From assembly GCF_003590095.1 (NCBI RefSeq), contig NC_039484.1, positions 1,116,001 through 1,180,000 of the forward strand: DNA of 64,000 nt, in the 5' to 3' direction. Below, one piece after another: positions 48,048 to 59,660 of the stretch (position 1 is its first letter; every line of letters begins with the position of its first letter). A program made the position numbers and the translations under genes. The notes under the pieces were generated by a model. That model saw only the letters and a program-made list of their open reading frames with translations. It ran no database searches and was not told the origin of the DNA. This stretch comes from Trichoplusia ni. Lineage: Eukaryota; Arthropoda; Insecta; Lepidoptera; Noctuidae.

Positions 48048-48876
48048 TACATATTTTCCCTGTCACTCTCGTTGTCAGACTCCAATTCTGAGTCAGCATC
48101 CAGATTGGATATATCCAAAAATCGAACTCAGTTTCCTGACATTGAATTAAGTCGAGAGTTTCAGCAAAAAAGCTCTGCTTTTTCTTGGCATTTAACTTAG
48201 GCCTTTGTGCACTTAGCAAAGGATCCGAAGAAACAACAAGCATATTTAAAATGTCCTGATTGGAATCCTGCCTGCTTCTTTTTCGCGAATGATGTTCTCG
48301 AAACCTCCCAAAATCTTTGTTTCGAGACTCTGAGGCTTCTTCCGAGAGAGTCCCAATCGGCACAATATTATTTTTTTCGATTATGTCAGCCCCATGGATT
48401 AATAATTTATGAACCGTTGACGACATGTAGTACCAGTCGTACAATAATACGTACTTTTCTGCTGTTTTGTGGGCATAATCTCTAAATTTTATTATATCGA
48501 CCTGCTCTCCAGATGTAATTGCTTGTAAAATTACAGCAAATCTTTTGATGAGGTCTTCATCCAAACCGGTTATAACTGCGGTTTTGTTAGGACACTCAAA
48601 GAATTTTCTTGCAGTATTCCTGTCATTGGTGGTTCCCGAGCCTTGTTTTAATATTTCAATTAAAAGATAGAGCTCATCTTTGAATTTATTTTGTATTACT
48701 TTCTTCCTTGTCTGTAGCCATGGGTTCGTCCATAAAATGTTGTCTCCATCTGTCAGTTTTAGTGGCACCAAGGATGTCATGAAAATGCTCGAGCCGTCTT
48801 CCTCACCCTCTATTTTCTGCTTGTATCGGCTTTGGTTAGAAGCACCATCAAATCCCCACTTGGATATCAGCTTCAA
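48048..48876 (-). pseudogene. Decayed Transib transposase, RAG1-like catalytic remnant
   Basis: A 296-codon open frame runs from 48876 to 47986. It opens with a K-W-G-F-D-G-x-S motif (D10), which matches the first catalytic aspartate region of Transib and RAG1, followed by IFMTSLVPL. The segment with ILKQGSG, NDRNTAR, DWYYMSSTVHKLLIHG and SEEASESRNKDFGRF matches the catalytic glutamate region; E183 aligns with RAG1 E962. Between WTNP (about 49-52) and KKVIQNKF (58-65) the family's middle part, including the second catalytic aspartate and its zinc-binding CxxC, is missing, in frame. The N-terminal domains are missing too; an in-frame stop lies near 48950. A frameshift at about 48110-48125, in a T run, diverts the end: the alternative frame gives an acidic Asp/Ser/Glu tail ending at a TAG at 48048-48050. 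It cannot make an active enzyme. Confidence 0.8.
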
Positions 48877-49050
48877 CTGCTTGCTGTGCTCTTCGTTAGA
48901 AAGGCTTTGAAGAATTCTTCTAACTGTGAACGTGTGGGTGTACTATAAACATCTGGCAACTTCTTCGGAGATATAGGACGGATTGTATTTTATGTTACGT
49001 GTACTTAAAAGGCTGTGTTTTTCAACATACACAATAAAAGAAATCGTTTC

Positions 49051-49391
49051 TTATGTAAAAACAAATAAAAATATTTTGACGATTTTTAAAAAAAAAACGG
49101 CATTAAATTTTTCGTTAAATCGGCAACCAAAAAATCATAAATAATTAGCACTATGACCACCTCCAAGGATATTACGGTTAAACATGCCGTTTTGGAAATA
49201 ATTCGATTTTTCATACAAGCTTCATACAAATTTTTCGTAAATTATTAATATTTCCTTCGATTTTGGGCAGAATTAGCTGGGGTTCATTTTCGTACATAGT
49301 AATCACTAATAGAAGCGATATCCGGCATAAAAACAAGCACTTTCAAATTTAAATCCCTATGTCTATGAAAGCCGATTTTCAGCCCACCGTG
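49051..49391 (-). repeat. Right terminal inverted repeat of the Transib element
   Basis: Reverse complement of the left repeat, ending ...CCACCGTG at 49391. It includes the same subterminal blocks (ccgtaatatccttggaggtg on the left strand), which could serve as transposase binding sites. Confidence 0.85.
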
Positions 49392-49396
49392 CGGAG
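49392..49396. repeat. Right target-site duplication, CGGAG
   Basis: Identical to 47388-47392. The sequence outside it, ending in gaggttcattttttg, is the old flank that was contiguous with the crooked neck upstream region before insertion. Confidence 0.85.
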
Positions 49397-49760
49397 GCGA
49401 GGTTCATTTTTTGTTATCTCAGCTCGACACCTATGATTTTGAGATAATCCTTTTATTGCCAGACAAAATGCTAGGCTGAGAAATAAAAAAATGATTCAGA
49501 ATTCAGCATTCATCAGTAAAGCACTGTTTTTACTCCTATAAATCAGTTTTAATAAATACACTCTAAAAACTAAAACTAAATAAATAACACTCACATAACC
49601 TCAAATTGTCATTCCGCCTTTAACTTTGAGCTCTAAAATTTTGGAGGGCTATTTTAAATAATTGACAATATAATAATGTTATAATTTTATGAATAAGAAA
49701 GAACTGAAAGAAGTATTGTTATTACCAATTAAGTGCTACAGCCCGTTACTATCTTTAATA

Positions 49761-51893
49761 ATGTTTTCTTCCTTGACTCGTACGTTTTCTTCACGTAGCT
49801 CATGTAAGTTTTAACTCTTATATTTATTTTATTTAGTATTTACTACTTTAGGTGATTATGTATATTTATGAAACAGAAACATTTCCTTATAAACCCATAT
49901 TGATAAAGGTATTATTTGTACGTCTATTTGTTTATTTCATACTGTTCCAGATGCTAAGTTGGCTACAAGATTGTATAATCAAAAGGTTCTACATGTAAGA
50001 GAGAAACAGCCTGACGAACAAATAGAATACATAAGGACAATAGAGAAAAATACACAAAATTGGGTTTCAGTTAAAAATGAAATTCTATCAAAACGAGGCA
50101 ATGTTAACCAGAAGAACATTGATTCAGTAATGTTAAAATCCATGACCACCGCAAGGAACTTTGATGCTGCATTGTCATTTACGAAACATTTACAAAGTTC
50201 AAGTGAAGAATTGCCTTTAGGGACCATTAATAGCATCTTAGGCCTCTACTATGAAATTGAAAAGACAACAAAGCTTTCAAAAGACCAGAAAAAGTTCATT
50301 TTAGATTCATACAAGAATTTGTATGATAAATATAAAGTGTTGGACTATACAACTTGTGAAAAGCTACTCCATGCACTTTGTATTATAAATGAATGGGAAA
50401 AGGCATTAAAAGTTTTAAATGACATTCATTTAAGCACTGTACCCTCACATTCAGCCTATAGTACTTTAATAGCAACCTTCTTTAAACTAAATAAAAAGAA
50501 AAATGCTTTTCTCTTAATTGAGGAGAGTCTTCAACATAAGAGGCCTCTCCAAGAGAATGCATATGAGGAGTGGATGAATTACATTTTAAGGAAATTTAAA
50601 GATAAAAAAGTAATAGCAAAGCATATGGATGACCTTTTCTCTCATGTAGCAAAGTATTGTGCAATTGTGCCTTTGCAAACTGCCAACAAGTTAAAAGAAT
50701 TTTACAGCTCTATGAATTGGGATGCACAATTTTCAAGGATAAAAAAGGTTGAGTAAGTGATTCTTTGTAGTGTTAATAAATAAACATTTCAGACTAATAA
50801 ATTCTCATTAACATGGTATAGTGGGTATCTAATTTTTAATATTTCTTTTAGTGGGGAGTGCTCGAGCTGCAAAGTAAAGTTGGAACACCTATCATTATCA
50901 GATGAAGAATTTAACACACTTCAGAAAAATGTGAAGGAAAAGCTAATAATGGGATCAGATTTATTTTTAAAAACTTCACCTCAAGAGTTAAAACGGTTTT
51001 TGGATTTTATAGAGGCAACGGCACCCTATGATCTTGTTTTAGATGGTCTAAATATAGCATACAGTGCTGGCATGACGCCCCATAGAGAAAAGCTGTTTTT
51101 ATTAAATAATGTAATTGACCATTTTCTTAAACACAAGAAGAGAATATTACTTTTAGGCAGGCAGCACATGTTGGGGTGGCATAAAAAAAGTTTAGACCAA
51201 ATCATGAGGAAAACATGTTCTTTCTTCACTGAAGATATGTGAGTATTAATGTTCATTATCAGTTGGAAACAATAACTGTTAAGTAAAATTTAATTGAAGC
51301 TGTGTCTAGTCCCAAACATTACACATCCAAAAATGGTTATAGTAAATTCATCCCTATGTCAATAGTGTAAGGTTCATGTTTCTTTGAATCCTCTCATTTT
51401 TATTTTCAGTGTAAGTAATGTGATACCTTGCATTTGATGTTGTATTGACTTTATTTTTCTATACCTTTGCAGATCTCAAGATGACCCTTATTTCATAACA
51501 GCTGCAATATTAAGTGGTCCACATACAGACTTGGTATCTAAAGACTTGTTAAGAGGTCACTCATTTCAGTTACAAAATGAGAGCTTAAGACTGGTTTTCA
51601 AAAGATGGCAGTGGCAGCATCAATGGATGGTGTTTCTCAATGTCCATAAGGGGTTTGTTGTACAGGTAAAATAATATATCAACTTTAAAGCTTATCTTCA
51701 GTGTAATATAGACCATAGTTACTTTACCTAAGATCTGTTTTCATTTCAGCCACCTCTAACATTCACACCATGTCCTCAAAAGAAGGACGATACTTGGCAT
51801 CTACCGTTCAATAACGAAGTTATATCATCAACAGCCCAGGTCAATGACGGGACTCCAGATTTATACAGCTGGATATGTTTACGGCGTAAATAA
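49761..51893 (+). CDS. PRORP: Mitochondrial RNase P catalytic subunit (PRORP/MRPP3)
   Basis: Protein-only RNase P that cuts the 5' leader from mitochondrial tRNA precursors, with partners MRPP1 and MRPP2. Exons 49761-49803, 49951-50752, 50852-51238, 51473-51665 and 51750-51893 join in frame to 522 aa. The N-terminus MFSSLTRTFSSRSSYAK is Arg/Ser-rich without acidic residues, a good mitochondrial presequence. A helical PPR-like region follows (about aa 40-280). The NYN metallonuclease domain has candidate catalytic aspartates D346 (LDGLNIAY), D414 and D415 (SQDDPYF) and D435 (SKDLLRGH). The likely zinc site is C285, C288, H492 and C518 (WIC near the end). An in-frame ATG at 49689 would add 24 residues; I prefer 49761 for its A at -3 and the presequence. 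Head to head with crooked neck, with the Transib element between. Confidence 0.93.
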
Positions 51894-52394
51894 ATTGTGA
51901 ATAGAATAATTTAGTGTTTTATTTTTTTGTGAAAGTTGTCTGTGCCACCTACACTTAATCTATACTTACTACTATTATGCTGAAGTAATTGTTAATTTGT
52001 TTGTCTGAACGGGTTAATGTCTGGTCCAATTTGAAAGACTGTCAGTTTTTGATAGATTTTAGTAGGAGTAACTGAGAAGCAGTAACTACATCTGTTACAA
52101 AAACGCGGAGATGATGCGTGTATCGATTCTTAAATTATTTATACGATTTTAAAAATCATAACTTATTTTCATAACCACGAGGACGAAGTCGTCTGTACTT
52201 CGGATGCAATTTGCCTTTTCATTATCCAGTGGACACTGGACTATGTAAAACGAAAAAGGTTTTAGCCAAGTTTTCGTTTTAAACGTCAACAAATAAAGTT
52301 ATTCACTTGTCACAAAAGCGTCGCACAAGACACCTCGATGCATTTCTGGTTCACAATCTATTAAATTTCTAGTGATATATAATCTAATGCAACC
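51894..52394. other. Gap between PRORP and the next gene
   Basis: AT-rich, 0.5 kb. It contains the PRORP 3' end and presumably the promoter of the gene that starts at 52395. AATAAA overlaps the PRORP stop codon (51888-51893). Nothing else is recognised. Confidence 0.5.
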
Positions 52395-54905
52395 ATGCCC
52401 ACAGCCTCTAAAAAACTTGACCCGAATGCCTCTAAGGAGAAGGGGAAGGGCTCTAAGGCCGACCTCACGTCTCGGTCCGAGCAAAATGTTAAGATCATGA
52501 GGTTGGATTCAGGTAATTCAAGTTTTGTACGCGGTTACAAGCAGAGTTCTTTAAAACCGGTAGATAATAGTAAAATGTATACAACCGTTAGGTATCTAGG
52601 AACACGCTTATCGTTAGATTTTAAAGAAATTCCATTCTGCTCAGTTTGTCCTTTTACGGAAGACTGACATTAACGCCTGGGTTTAAAAATGTGTAGTGTT
52701 ATGGAGACGGAGTATGCATAAATGCGTAATTTATGCATACTCCGTCTCCATAACACTAGGAAGGTGGTTGAAGTAAAAGTATCTATCAGGATTTACTTGG
52801 CCCAAAAAATCGATAAAGACTAGATTGCATTCGTATTCGCCTCAAACAGTCCTTTCATTGTGCATTACTGTTAACTTATGACCACAGATTTGGATAAGTC
52901 TTGACAAAATAGGTACTATAGTCAACTAATTCGATCCATCGTTTTGCCAGAGGGTGGAAAGATGTCATCACGTCTTCGACGAAATATGGAAAGAGTAGAG
53001 ATGTTGGCGAGGCCCAACTCTCGACGGCTCCGATCGCTGTGGGATGAGAAATGTGCCATACTGCCGCGCGAACGAAGAGATAAAATCAAGAGCGCTTTGG
53101 AAGAAGACTATTTTCTTAGTCCTGAGTATGAATGTTTATACAATTTGAAGTTATTTACGTTTTTACAAGATTTTGAATATTTTTTTAATAACTAGGTACA
53201 GTAGGCACTACTCCCGCAAAATAATTTACCTATAACCAATTTTGAAATAGTAACTTTCCTAACCGGTGGATTTAGAGGCTTTCAATGGTAACAAAGCCCA
53301 TTTTATGTAAAGGTCTTTTGACAATTGTCCCCGCTATAGCGTAATCAGTGTCCTAATGGAAAAAGGTACCGTTTGTGAATGCTCATTCATGTGTGGTCTG
53401 AGTTTATGGTGAAATCTGGTAGGTATAGAACATGAAATTCGTTTTATTGACTGCAACACGATGTAGAGCTTGATATGCCTACTGATTGTATTAATACATG
53501 TCCAGAAATGGGTTCTGAATGTAAGGTTCGTGATTTTGCCCGCTGAACCCAAATATTTTATTTTGACTGGATTTTTTTTGACATAGTTATGGCTTAGTTA
53601 TACATACATAATAATATTACAATAACTATAATGCCATACTCGAGAATTCGGCATTCTCATTTTTTTTTTATATTTATAAATAAATACACCTACTCTTCAA
53701 CACAGACAGACCGAACAATACTTCCAAGCTTTGAACGAGTCTGCGAGACGTTGGTCCGGCCCTGGAGGAATGGTGAGCCGCAAGGAGCACGCCGATCGCA
53801 ACAAGGAGCTTCGCCTGAGACAGAAGTGGCTGGTCAACTTCAGTGCTCAGGTTTGATGCCATATCCAACGATCTTGAACTAGCTGCGGGAATCTGTATTT
53901 AGCTATGACAGAGTAAGACGTAGTTTTCCAGAATGCTTAGCGAGAGACCAATAAGTTCACTACTTTCATTTACCCATATTTCTATTGATGAAGCAACTAT
54001 ATTGGTTCTTAAAAAATCATCCGTGGTTGAACAAAACAGGTTTAATGCTGAAAGAGGACTAATTAGGTGGATATAGCTTATAAGTCCTTGTATCTAGTTA
54101 TTAAAGTGGATTTATTGAAAATTTTCAACTGTTAAAACAAGGCATGTTTTGGTTACAATTCCCTCTAGCGGTGCATTTTGTGTTTAGGTTGCGTACCGTC
54201 TATGTGATTACATTGCTAAAGGACAAAAGGAAATGTTGGTCTCCAACCGTTTGAGAAGTATTGCCGATGTTGTGCTGGAAAGAGTTGCGGAAATCCTAGG
54301 TCAGTAAACGAATACTAAAACATGAGTACCTAATTATAATCCCACTTCCTGATCAATTATCGGTTTTAATGTTTATGAGCTAAACGCCACTATAACAGTA
54401 AAACAGTACCTAGTAGATGCAATGAGTGTCTCGACTACTTTCTTCTTTCACCTCTTTGTTTTTTCCTTTTATGATTAATCTACACCATCTTTTTATGGTC
54501 GCAGGGGACAGGTACTCAGGGTAGTTACATACCTACACGTACGTAGCTCGTAGGTATAATAACAAGAAAGTTACAAAACAATCCTTTCTTAAGCGTGTAT
54601 TAAAATCTCCTACTTATAGTTTCCCTTTAATTGAGAAAGAGACGCTACTTTCCGGTAATGCGCCGTCTCTTTCACAACTAAAAGAGTCTTAAAAAGCAGA
54701 TGTTGAAATTAATGACTGTATAGGTGAGCCAAAACCTTCCCGTACGAACCCGGGTCGCCTTCCCCGCTTCATGGTGGCGATCTCCGACCGTATCGCGGTC
54801 TGGATAGAGAACGCCGTCTACCGAGCTGATGCACTGGAACCTAATGATGGCAAGGGCCCAGATGAACACATGCGGCTTGATGCTGAAAAACCGCTCATAT
54901 GCTGA
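52395..54905 (+). CDS. Unrecognised gene, 243-aa basic protein
   Basis: I do not recognise this family. Five exons with clean GT/AG borders, 52395-52512, 52951-53125, 53706-53850, 54188-54299 and 54724-54905, join in frame from ATG to TGA. Such phase agreement is unlikely by chance. The first 40 residues are Lys/Ser-rich and probably disordered. The middle is Arg-rich and predicted helical (SSRLRRNMERVEML, RRLRSLWDEK, NKELRLRQKWLVNF). The C-terminal half has amphipathic helices (MLVSNRLRSIADVVLERVAEIL and RIAVWIENAVYRADAL). It has no signal peptide or membrane segment and few cysteines. Likely intracellular, with helical or coiled-coil contacts. Whether it is expressed, and where, cannot be read from this sequence. 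Confidence 0.7.
52694..52758. repeat. Perfect 29-bp-arm hairpin in an intron
   Basis: Arms 52694-52722 and 52730-52758 are exact reverse complements around a 7-base loop (tgcgtaa). The arm starts tagtgttatggagacggagt. It lies in intron 1 of the unrecognised gene, on its sense strand, so the transcript could fold into a long perfect stem. Confidence 0.9.
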
Positions 54906-56686
54906 ACACACAAGTTTCAAGTTGGAGTGAGGGGTGAGTGTGTAGGACCTATATGTTGGATGTATGATCTAATTAATGTTTTATTTAATTTTGAATTTTA
55001 ATACTTTGATTGAAAGTTGCTTTTTAAAAGTTTTAGGTATCATTTGATCTTGGTAGCATACCATTAGAACTAGTTTCTTCCGGTAATTATGTAGTGCTTT
55101 GTTTTTTTTATCGTGCGATCGAAGTCCAACATGAATGAGATTACTTCGACAAAACGATAAAAAAGAATCAACAGACAGATGCTTTCATATTTTGTGGTCA
55201 ACATAAATTAAGTAAGTTACGTAATTAAGGGTATAAGAAAAGTAATTCAGACAACATTTCTAGAATTATCTGTGTTGTGACCCTCTATCTGCAGCAATAA
55301 GTGTTATTAGGTACTGCTTTAGAAGACTATTCTTTCCAACAATCTTATATAAGTGTCTAGTCCAAGTGTCTAACTGTCCAACACGGTAATTTATACAACA
55401 ATTTATGTGAAAGACAGTAGCCTAGTTTCGTTAAACGGCATAATATCAAAGTTACGGATTTTATATCAACAGTAAAGTTTTCTTTGATTATAATTTTATC
55501 TCAATAAGGATGCAAGTATATTATATGTAATTTGGACAGGAATGGATTTCCTAATACGCTGAAATAACCAATATTATAGTTCGAGCCTTGCTCCTTCTGA
55601 GACAGTTTCCTGGAAAAGGGAACTTATTTATTTATTTATTTGAAGAAGAAATAAAACTAAAAATGAACCACAAGCAAAGCAAAGCAAAGATTTGGAAAGC
55701 AAAGATCGATAAACTTCTCCTGATTTCCCACGACCGAGAAAAGTCTCCCAAATTTCTTAAAATGTAAGATAAATATCGGTTAGTACAATCAATTACGTAC
55801 CCACATACCTACCTATTCATAAGTTTATATATCGCATAACTTCATACAATTACGAGTACATATTCAATTAAGAGACTTCACAAGTTCTATATTGAATTAT
55901 GGATTGCTGATCACATAAACAAAGAGTCCTTAATGAAATGCACCTTCATACCTTTGTGTTACATTACTGTGAGCTCGGCGAATGACTAAATTATGAGGAA
56001 CGCCTACATTTCGATCCAGTTATGTATAATTATATGGTCAACCTCGGGCATATACCTGTCTTTACCGACGTTAATGATTTTAATTGACACTTTTATGTAT
56101 TTTGCACTTGTTTTAACTGTATATTATGAGATTAGTAAAATAATGAACTCAAGCTTTTGATATGTACTGCAAATGTAAGCTTACTTACTACCTATACAAT
56201 TTATTTTTGGATGACTGCAACGTAATTGTAATTATTCGGAAAAGTCAGTTATCGTAAAAACTACCGGACTAAAGCCAGATAGGGTCAGACAAGTGTCTTT
56301 AAATGTTAAAGGAATTCAAAATAAAGATTAATTTTTTAGTAGAGCGCCCTCTGCTAAAAGCTTTCGCATTTTCCAGAATGAAAGGACGGCAAAATTGACT
56401 CGATGAAGAATGACAAGCAACAAATACGAAACCTTTCATAAAAAATGACGAGAAAAGGTTCTCACCTTCTTCTTTTTGAAGTCGATTGAAAAGGAAGCAG
56501 CCTTTTTAAAATTTTGTTCCATCGGGATCAAATAAGTTGTCAGAGAGAATGTGCCCTACAATCTTTACTCACCACCTCATGTAAAATTCATTAAAATAAT
56601 AAAAGGGTACCTAATACATAAAGTGTCAACTTTTATCTATTCATAAAGCTCGGAGATAAACATTTCTTGATGGCCTTCAAGGGCCC
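54906..56686. other. Intergenic, AT-rich, no gene seen
   Basis: About 1.8 kb without supported exons. Minor features are an imperfect foldback at about 55105-55165 (ttttttatcgt ... acgataaaaaa) and a short (gcaaa)n run at about 55672-55690. The right end leads into the promoter of the first small secreted gene. Confidence 0.5.
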
Positions 56687-56717
56687 TATATAATGCTAGT
56701 GCCTTCCTTCAGTCAGT
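56687..56717 (+). promoter_or_regulatory. TATA box and initiator of small secreted gene A
   Basis: TATATAA at 56687-56693 and an arthropod-type initiator TCAGT at 56713-56717, about 28 bp apart, upstream of the ATG at 56773. The following tatagttgcacttagaagg is shared with gene B, marking a common 5' untranslated region. Confidence 0.75.
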
Positions 56718-56772
56718 ATAGTTGCACTTAGAAGGTTTGTCAGTTCTAGTGAGATCTACTCCATCCATCAAA

Positions 56773-57662
56773 ATGAAATACTTCGTGAGTATATAATATG
56801 TGGACAGTAAACAATCAGAGAAATCATCGTTCTCTCTCAGCCATCAGCTATTTACGGTTTGATGCGGTCTGATTTTCTCAATTGAAAATCCTATTTCTAT
56901 AAATCCACGGAGAAGAGCCTTTAAATCTGAGACACATAAAGATTTAAACCAGCCTCCTTTAAATAATTTTTCATCTTTTAAGCTGGTACATTTGCTGGTA
57001 CATATTTTAGCTGCCTGTCAAAAACTATCATGAATATCGAAGGCAATCAAAAAATATACAGCAATTAGTAAATATTTTTCTTATGGTTCCAGCTGGTTTT
57101 CCTGGTCGTCTGCGTGGCGCTGGCTGCTGCATCGCCCCAGTTCATCGCCGCTTGGCCAGGATATGCTGGCGTTGTTCCTGCTACTAGGGTCAGTACATCA
57201 TCTGGAACCGAAAATCATTTCTGAGACCCTCTTTATGATAAGAACTCTGCTTATCCGCTCTTAAAAACTTTGGTCGTTACCATCCCAGAGGTCACGACGG
57301 ACCTTGAGCTACCTCTTAAAGAACACATTTGAGCAGTCTCCAAAAAAAAATCAGTTTATTAATTAATTAAATCTTGGTTTGGTATGCTTTCGTTGATATT
57401 AGACTTCGTATTTAACTTCCTATCATTCCTCACACAGCGCTTCCTCTTTACATAATATTATGTCCGCACAAGTAATACCGATATCATATGTTACCTACAG
57501 TGTATGAAGGTGGAGCTTCCTACCATCACTCATTGCGTCATATTAAGTATAACTTTTTCTTTATTAACGACCTTTTTTGTTTGACAGACTGTCGTTGCCG
57601 GTCCTACTGTTGTGAACGATGTTGGCGCCCGCTTCTTCGCTCCTGGTTATGCCTTTGTCTAA
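56773..57662 (+). CDS. Small secreted protein A, 60 aa (paralogue of B)
   Basis: Exons 56773-56784, 57093-57188 and 57588-57662 join in frame. The 12-nt first coding exon gives only MKYF. A signal peptide spans about aa 1-17 (MKYFLVFLVVCVALAAA), with likely cleavage before SPQF. The mature peptide, about 40 aa, is rich in Ala, Val, Gly, Pro and aromatic residues (WPGYAG, VVAGPTVVN, FFAPGYAFV). It has no cysteines and no dibasic sites. Composition resembles short insect cuticular or NPLP4-like secreted peptides, but I cannot assign a function. The intron positions and phases match gene B exactly, so the two arose by tandem duplication. Confidence 0.85.
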
Positions 57663-59394
57663 ACCGTCCCGTCCCTCGAATCTTACGCAATTCGCACTTT
57701 GTCCATTGGCCCGCACTTGAGTATAGTATGTAATACAGTATATTAACCTTTAAATTAAAAGTATCGTCTGTATTCTTTTGTTTTATTACCCTGAACACAT
57801 TCCGATTTTTCACGAAAGTTCACAGCTACCTAACTAGTGAAAATCGTAATGTTCTTTTACGATGTCTACAGCTCAGAATATATGCAAAATAAAAAGTTAA
57901 TAAAACAAAAAAAAAAGGAGTACAAAAATGTAAAGATAAACCTTTTGATTTGCTTTCGTAATTGCTAATTTTTGCCCAGAAAGGGTATGACGAATTGGTA
58001 CATGTAATCTGGTTTTTAACACGTCATTTGTGGCTGTCTCTTATGTGACAAATCATTATGACATAATCTCAAAATCTGCTTTACACAGCCACAATCTGTC
58101 ACACAACCAGTCCGTTGTTGGGCAGATTCTTAATCACGTCTCTGGAAAACTGGTTTCAATTTTGTATGCGAAAACCCATTTGTCAATTTAGTTAGTAGGT
58201 AATCAATAAAATAAATAAAAACATCTCACAGCAGTGCACTCATGATCTCCCCGTTCTTGTAAAATATTTCATTACCGCTCTGCTCCAATTAATTATAATA
58301 CCTTGTTTAATAAATGGGCTATTAAGTATTCAAATATTTTTTCTAATCGGACCCGTAGTGCCTCAGCTTAGAGAGCTCAAACAAACAAACTCTTCATCTT
58401 TATAATAAAAGTAAAGATTTATTCTTATAAACGGAGAGCATAATTACTTAAAAGTATAATCTTTGAATTTAGTCCTTACTTAATTGATATTTATATATTT
58501 TAACAAAAACATTTATGAATTCAAATCAAAACATTGTCCTAAAAACATTGAACAGTGGACACTGTTACCAACGACATAGTTTTTCAGGTTTTTTGTTAAT
58601 TCAATTAAATCACGTTCGTTTAGAATAACGTGTTGGTTATGATTGATTGATTAGAAGGGCCCATTGATTATGTAAATCAATAACGTAACTCGAAAGAAGC
58701 AATGGACTATGATATCAATCAGAATAAGCTTAATTTATTATGCACATGTAATTGTATTATGACGAATAACAGCAATGAACAAAGCTTTATTATAGCTATT
58801 CGTGGTATGCTAGATCTTAGAGATTAGGTATGTTAAAGTTACAGAAATAATAGAGTTTGAGAGATTACAAATCTGTCGTTTGTTTTTACTCAAACATGTA
58901 CTTATTATGTTATTAGTACAAAGAATGAAGCTTGTATGTTTTTGCTTGAAAGTCCTTTGTGAATCCTGCTTATTTTTCCGTATATGCCTATTTGTATGTG
59001 TTAAACGTAAGTAATGTAAACTTCCAATAACTACAGTAGGAGTGGAGGGCTACCCCTCGGATTTGTATGTGGAGTATTTTTTTGGTAAGGCTCAGAAATC
59101 ACCACCAGATTGAAAATCACCCAATTCTCGTTTTCGGAAGTGGGAAGGGTCAATATCTTACTACCCATAGCCCTGGACTGGCGAAGTATGCGCCCAAATG
59201 AGCTTGATCACACGCATTTAATGTTTACCGTCATCCCCTGTACCATCCGCGATTGCGGCTATAATATGGTATCTACGAGTATACTTGAGCTGAGCACTTG
59301 AACGAAAGTTTTGAGCGAACTCTTTAGCCAGAGTCTCGTATCTTGCCAGTAACTCTGTTAAAACAATTGAAGCCTGTGTTCAGGCTTACTTCAG

Positions 59395-59660
59395 CTGCAC
59401 GGATAGTCGAGTGGTTAAGTTCACGCCAAACCTAACGGCGACGTTTCGCTGGTTCGATCCCCACGTAGGATTTAAGACGTTTGTGTAATCCACGAATGCT
59501 TGTCCTGAGCGGAGGTGTATTTGTGCATGGACGTTACTTTTTAATGATAACTGAATATGCTGTAGACAGCTTTTCTAATTTTCTAATTGGCAGGCTTCCA
59601 GACTGGGCATTATGTTAACATGTTTGGTGAATCTTATCGAGGACAGGAAATAAATATTTA
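59395..59660 (+). mobile_element. tRNA-derived SINE
   Basis: Box A-like tagtcgagtggtt (59404-59416) and box B ggttcgatcc (59451-59460) lie at tRNA-like spacing and are followed by a non-tRNA body that ends near the aggacaggaaataaatattt stretch. The head lacks a proper acceptor stem, so it is a SINE, not a tRNA gene. The family appears to differ from the SINE at 8107. Confidence 0.6.

Larger units (their letters stand above)
47393..49391 (-). mobile_element. Internally deleted Transib-type (RAG1-related) transposon
   Basis: A 1,999-bp insertion between crooked neck and PRORP. Both ends read CACGGTGGGCTGAAAATC inward, so the terminal heptamer CACGGTG differs from the V(D)J signal CACAGTG at one base. 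Terminal inverted repeats are about 340 bp. They differ at two positions in the outer 60 bp and are nearly identical inward to the poly-T tract. The insertion is flanked by a perfect CGGAG duplication. The interior, on the minus strand, encodes part of a transposase related to Transib and RAG1 (separate entry). The element is too short, and its transposase too incomplete, to be autonomous. The near-identity of the repeats suggests a fairly recent insertion. Confidence 0.85.

Noticed and set aside
59395..59470. A second tRNA gene
   Set aside because: Same reasons: a tRNA-derived head without a complete cloverleaf, joined to a SINE body.
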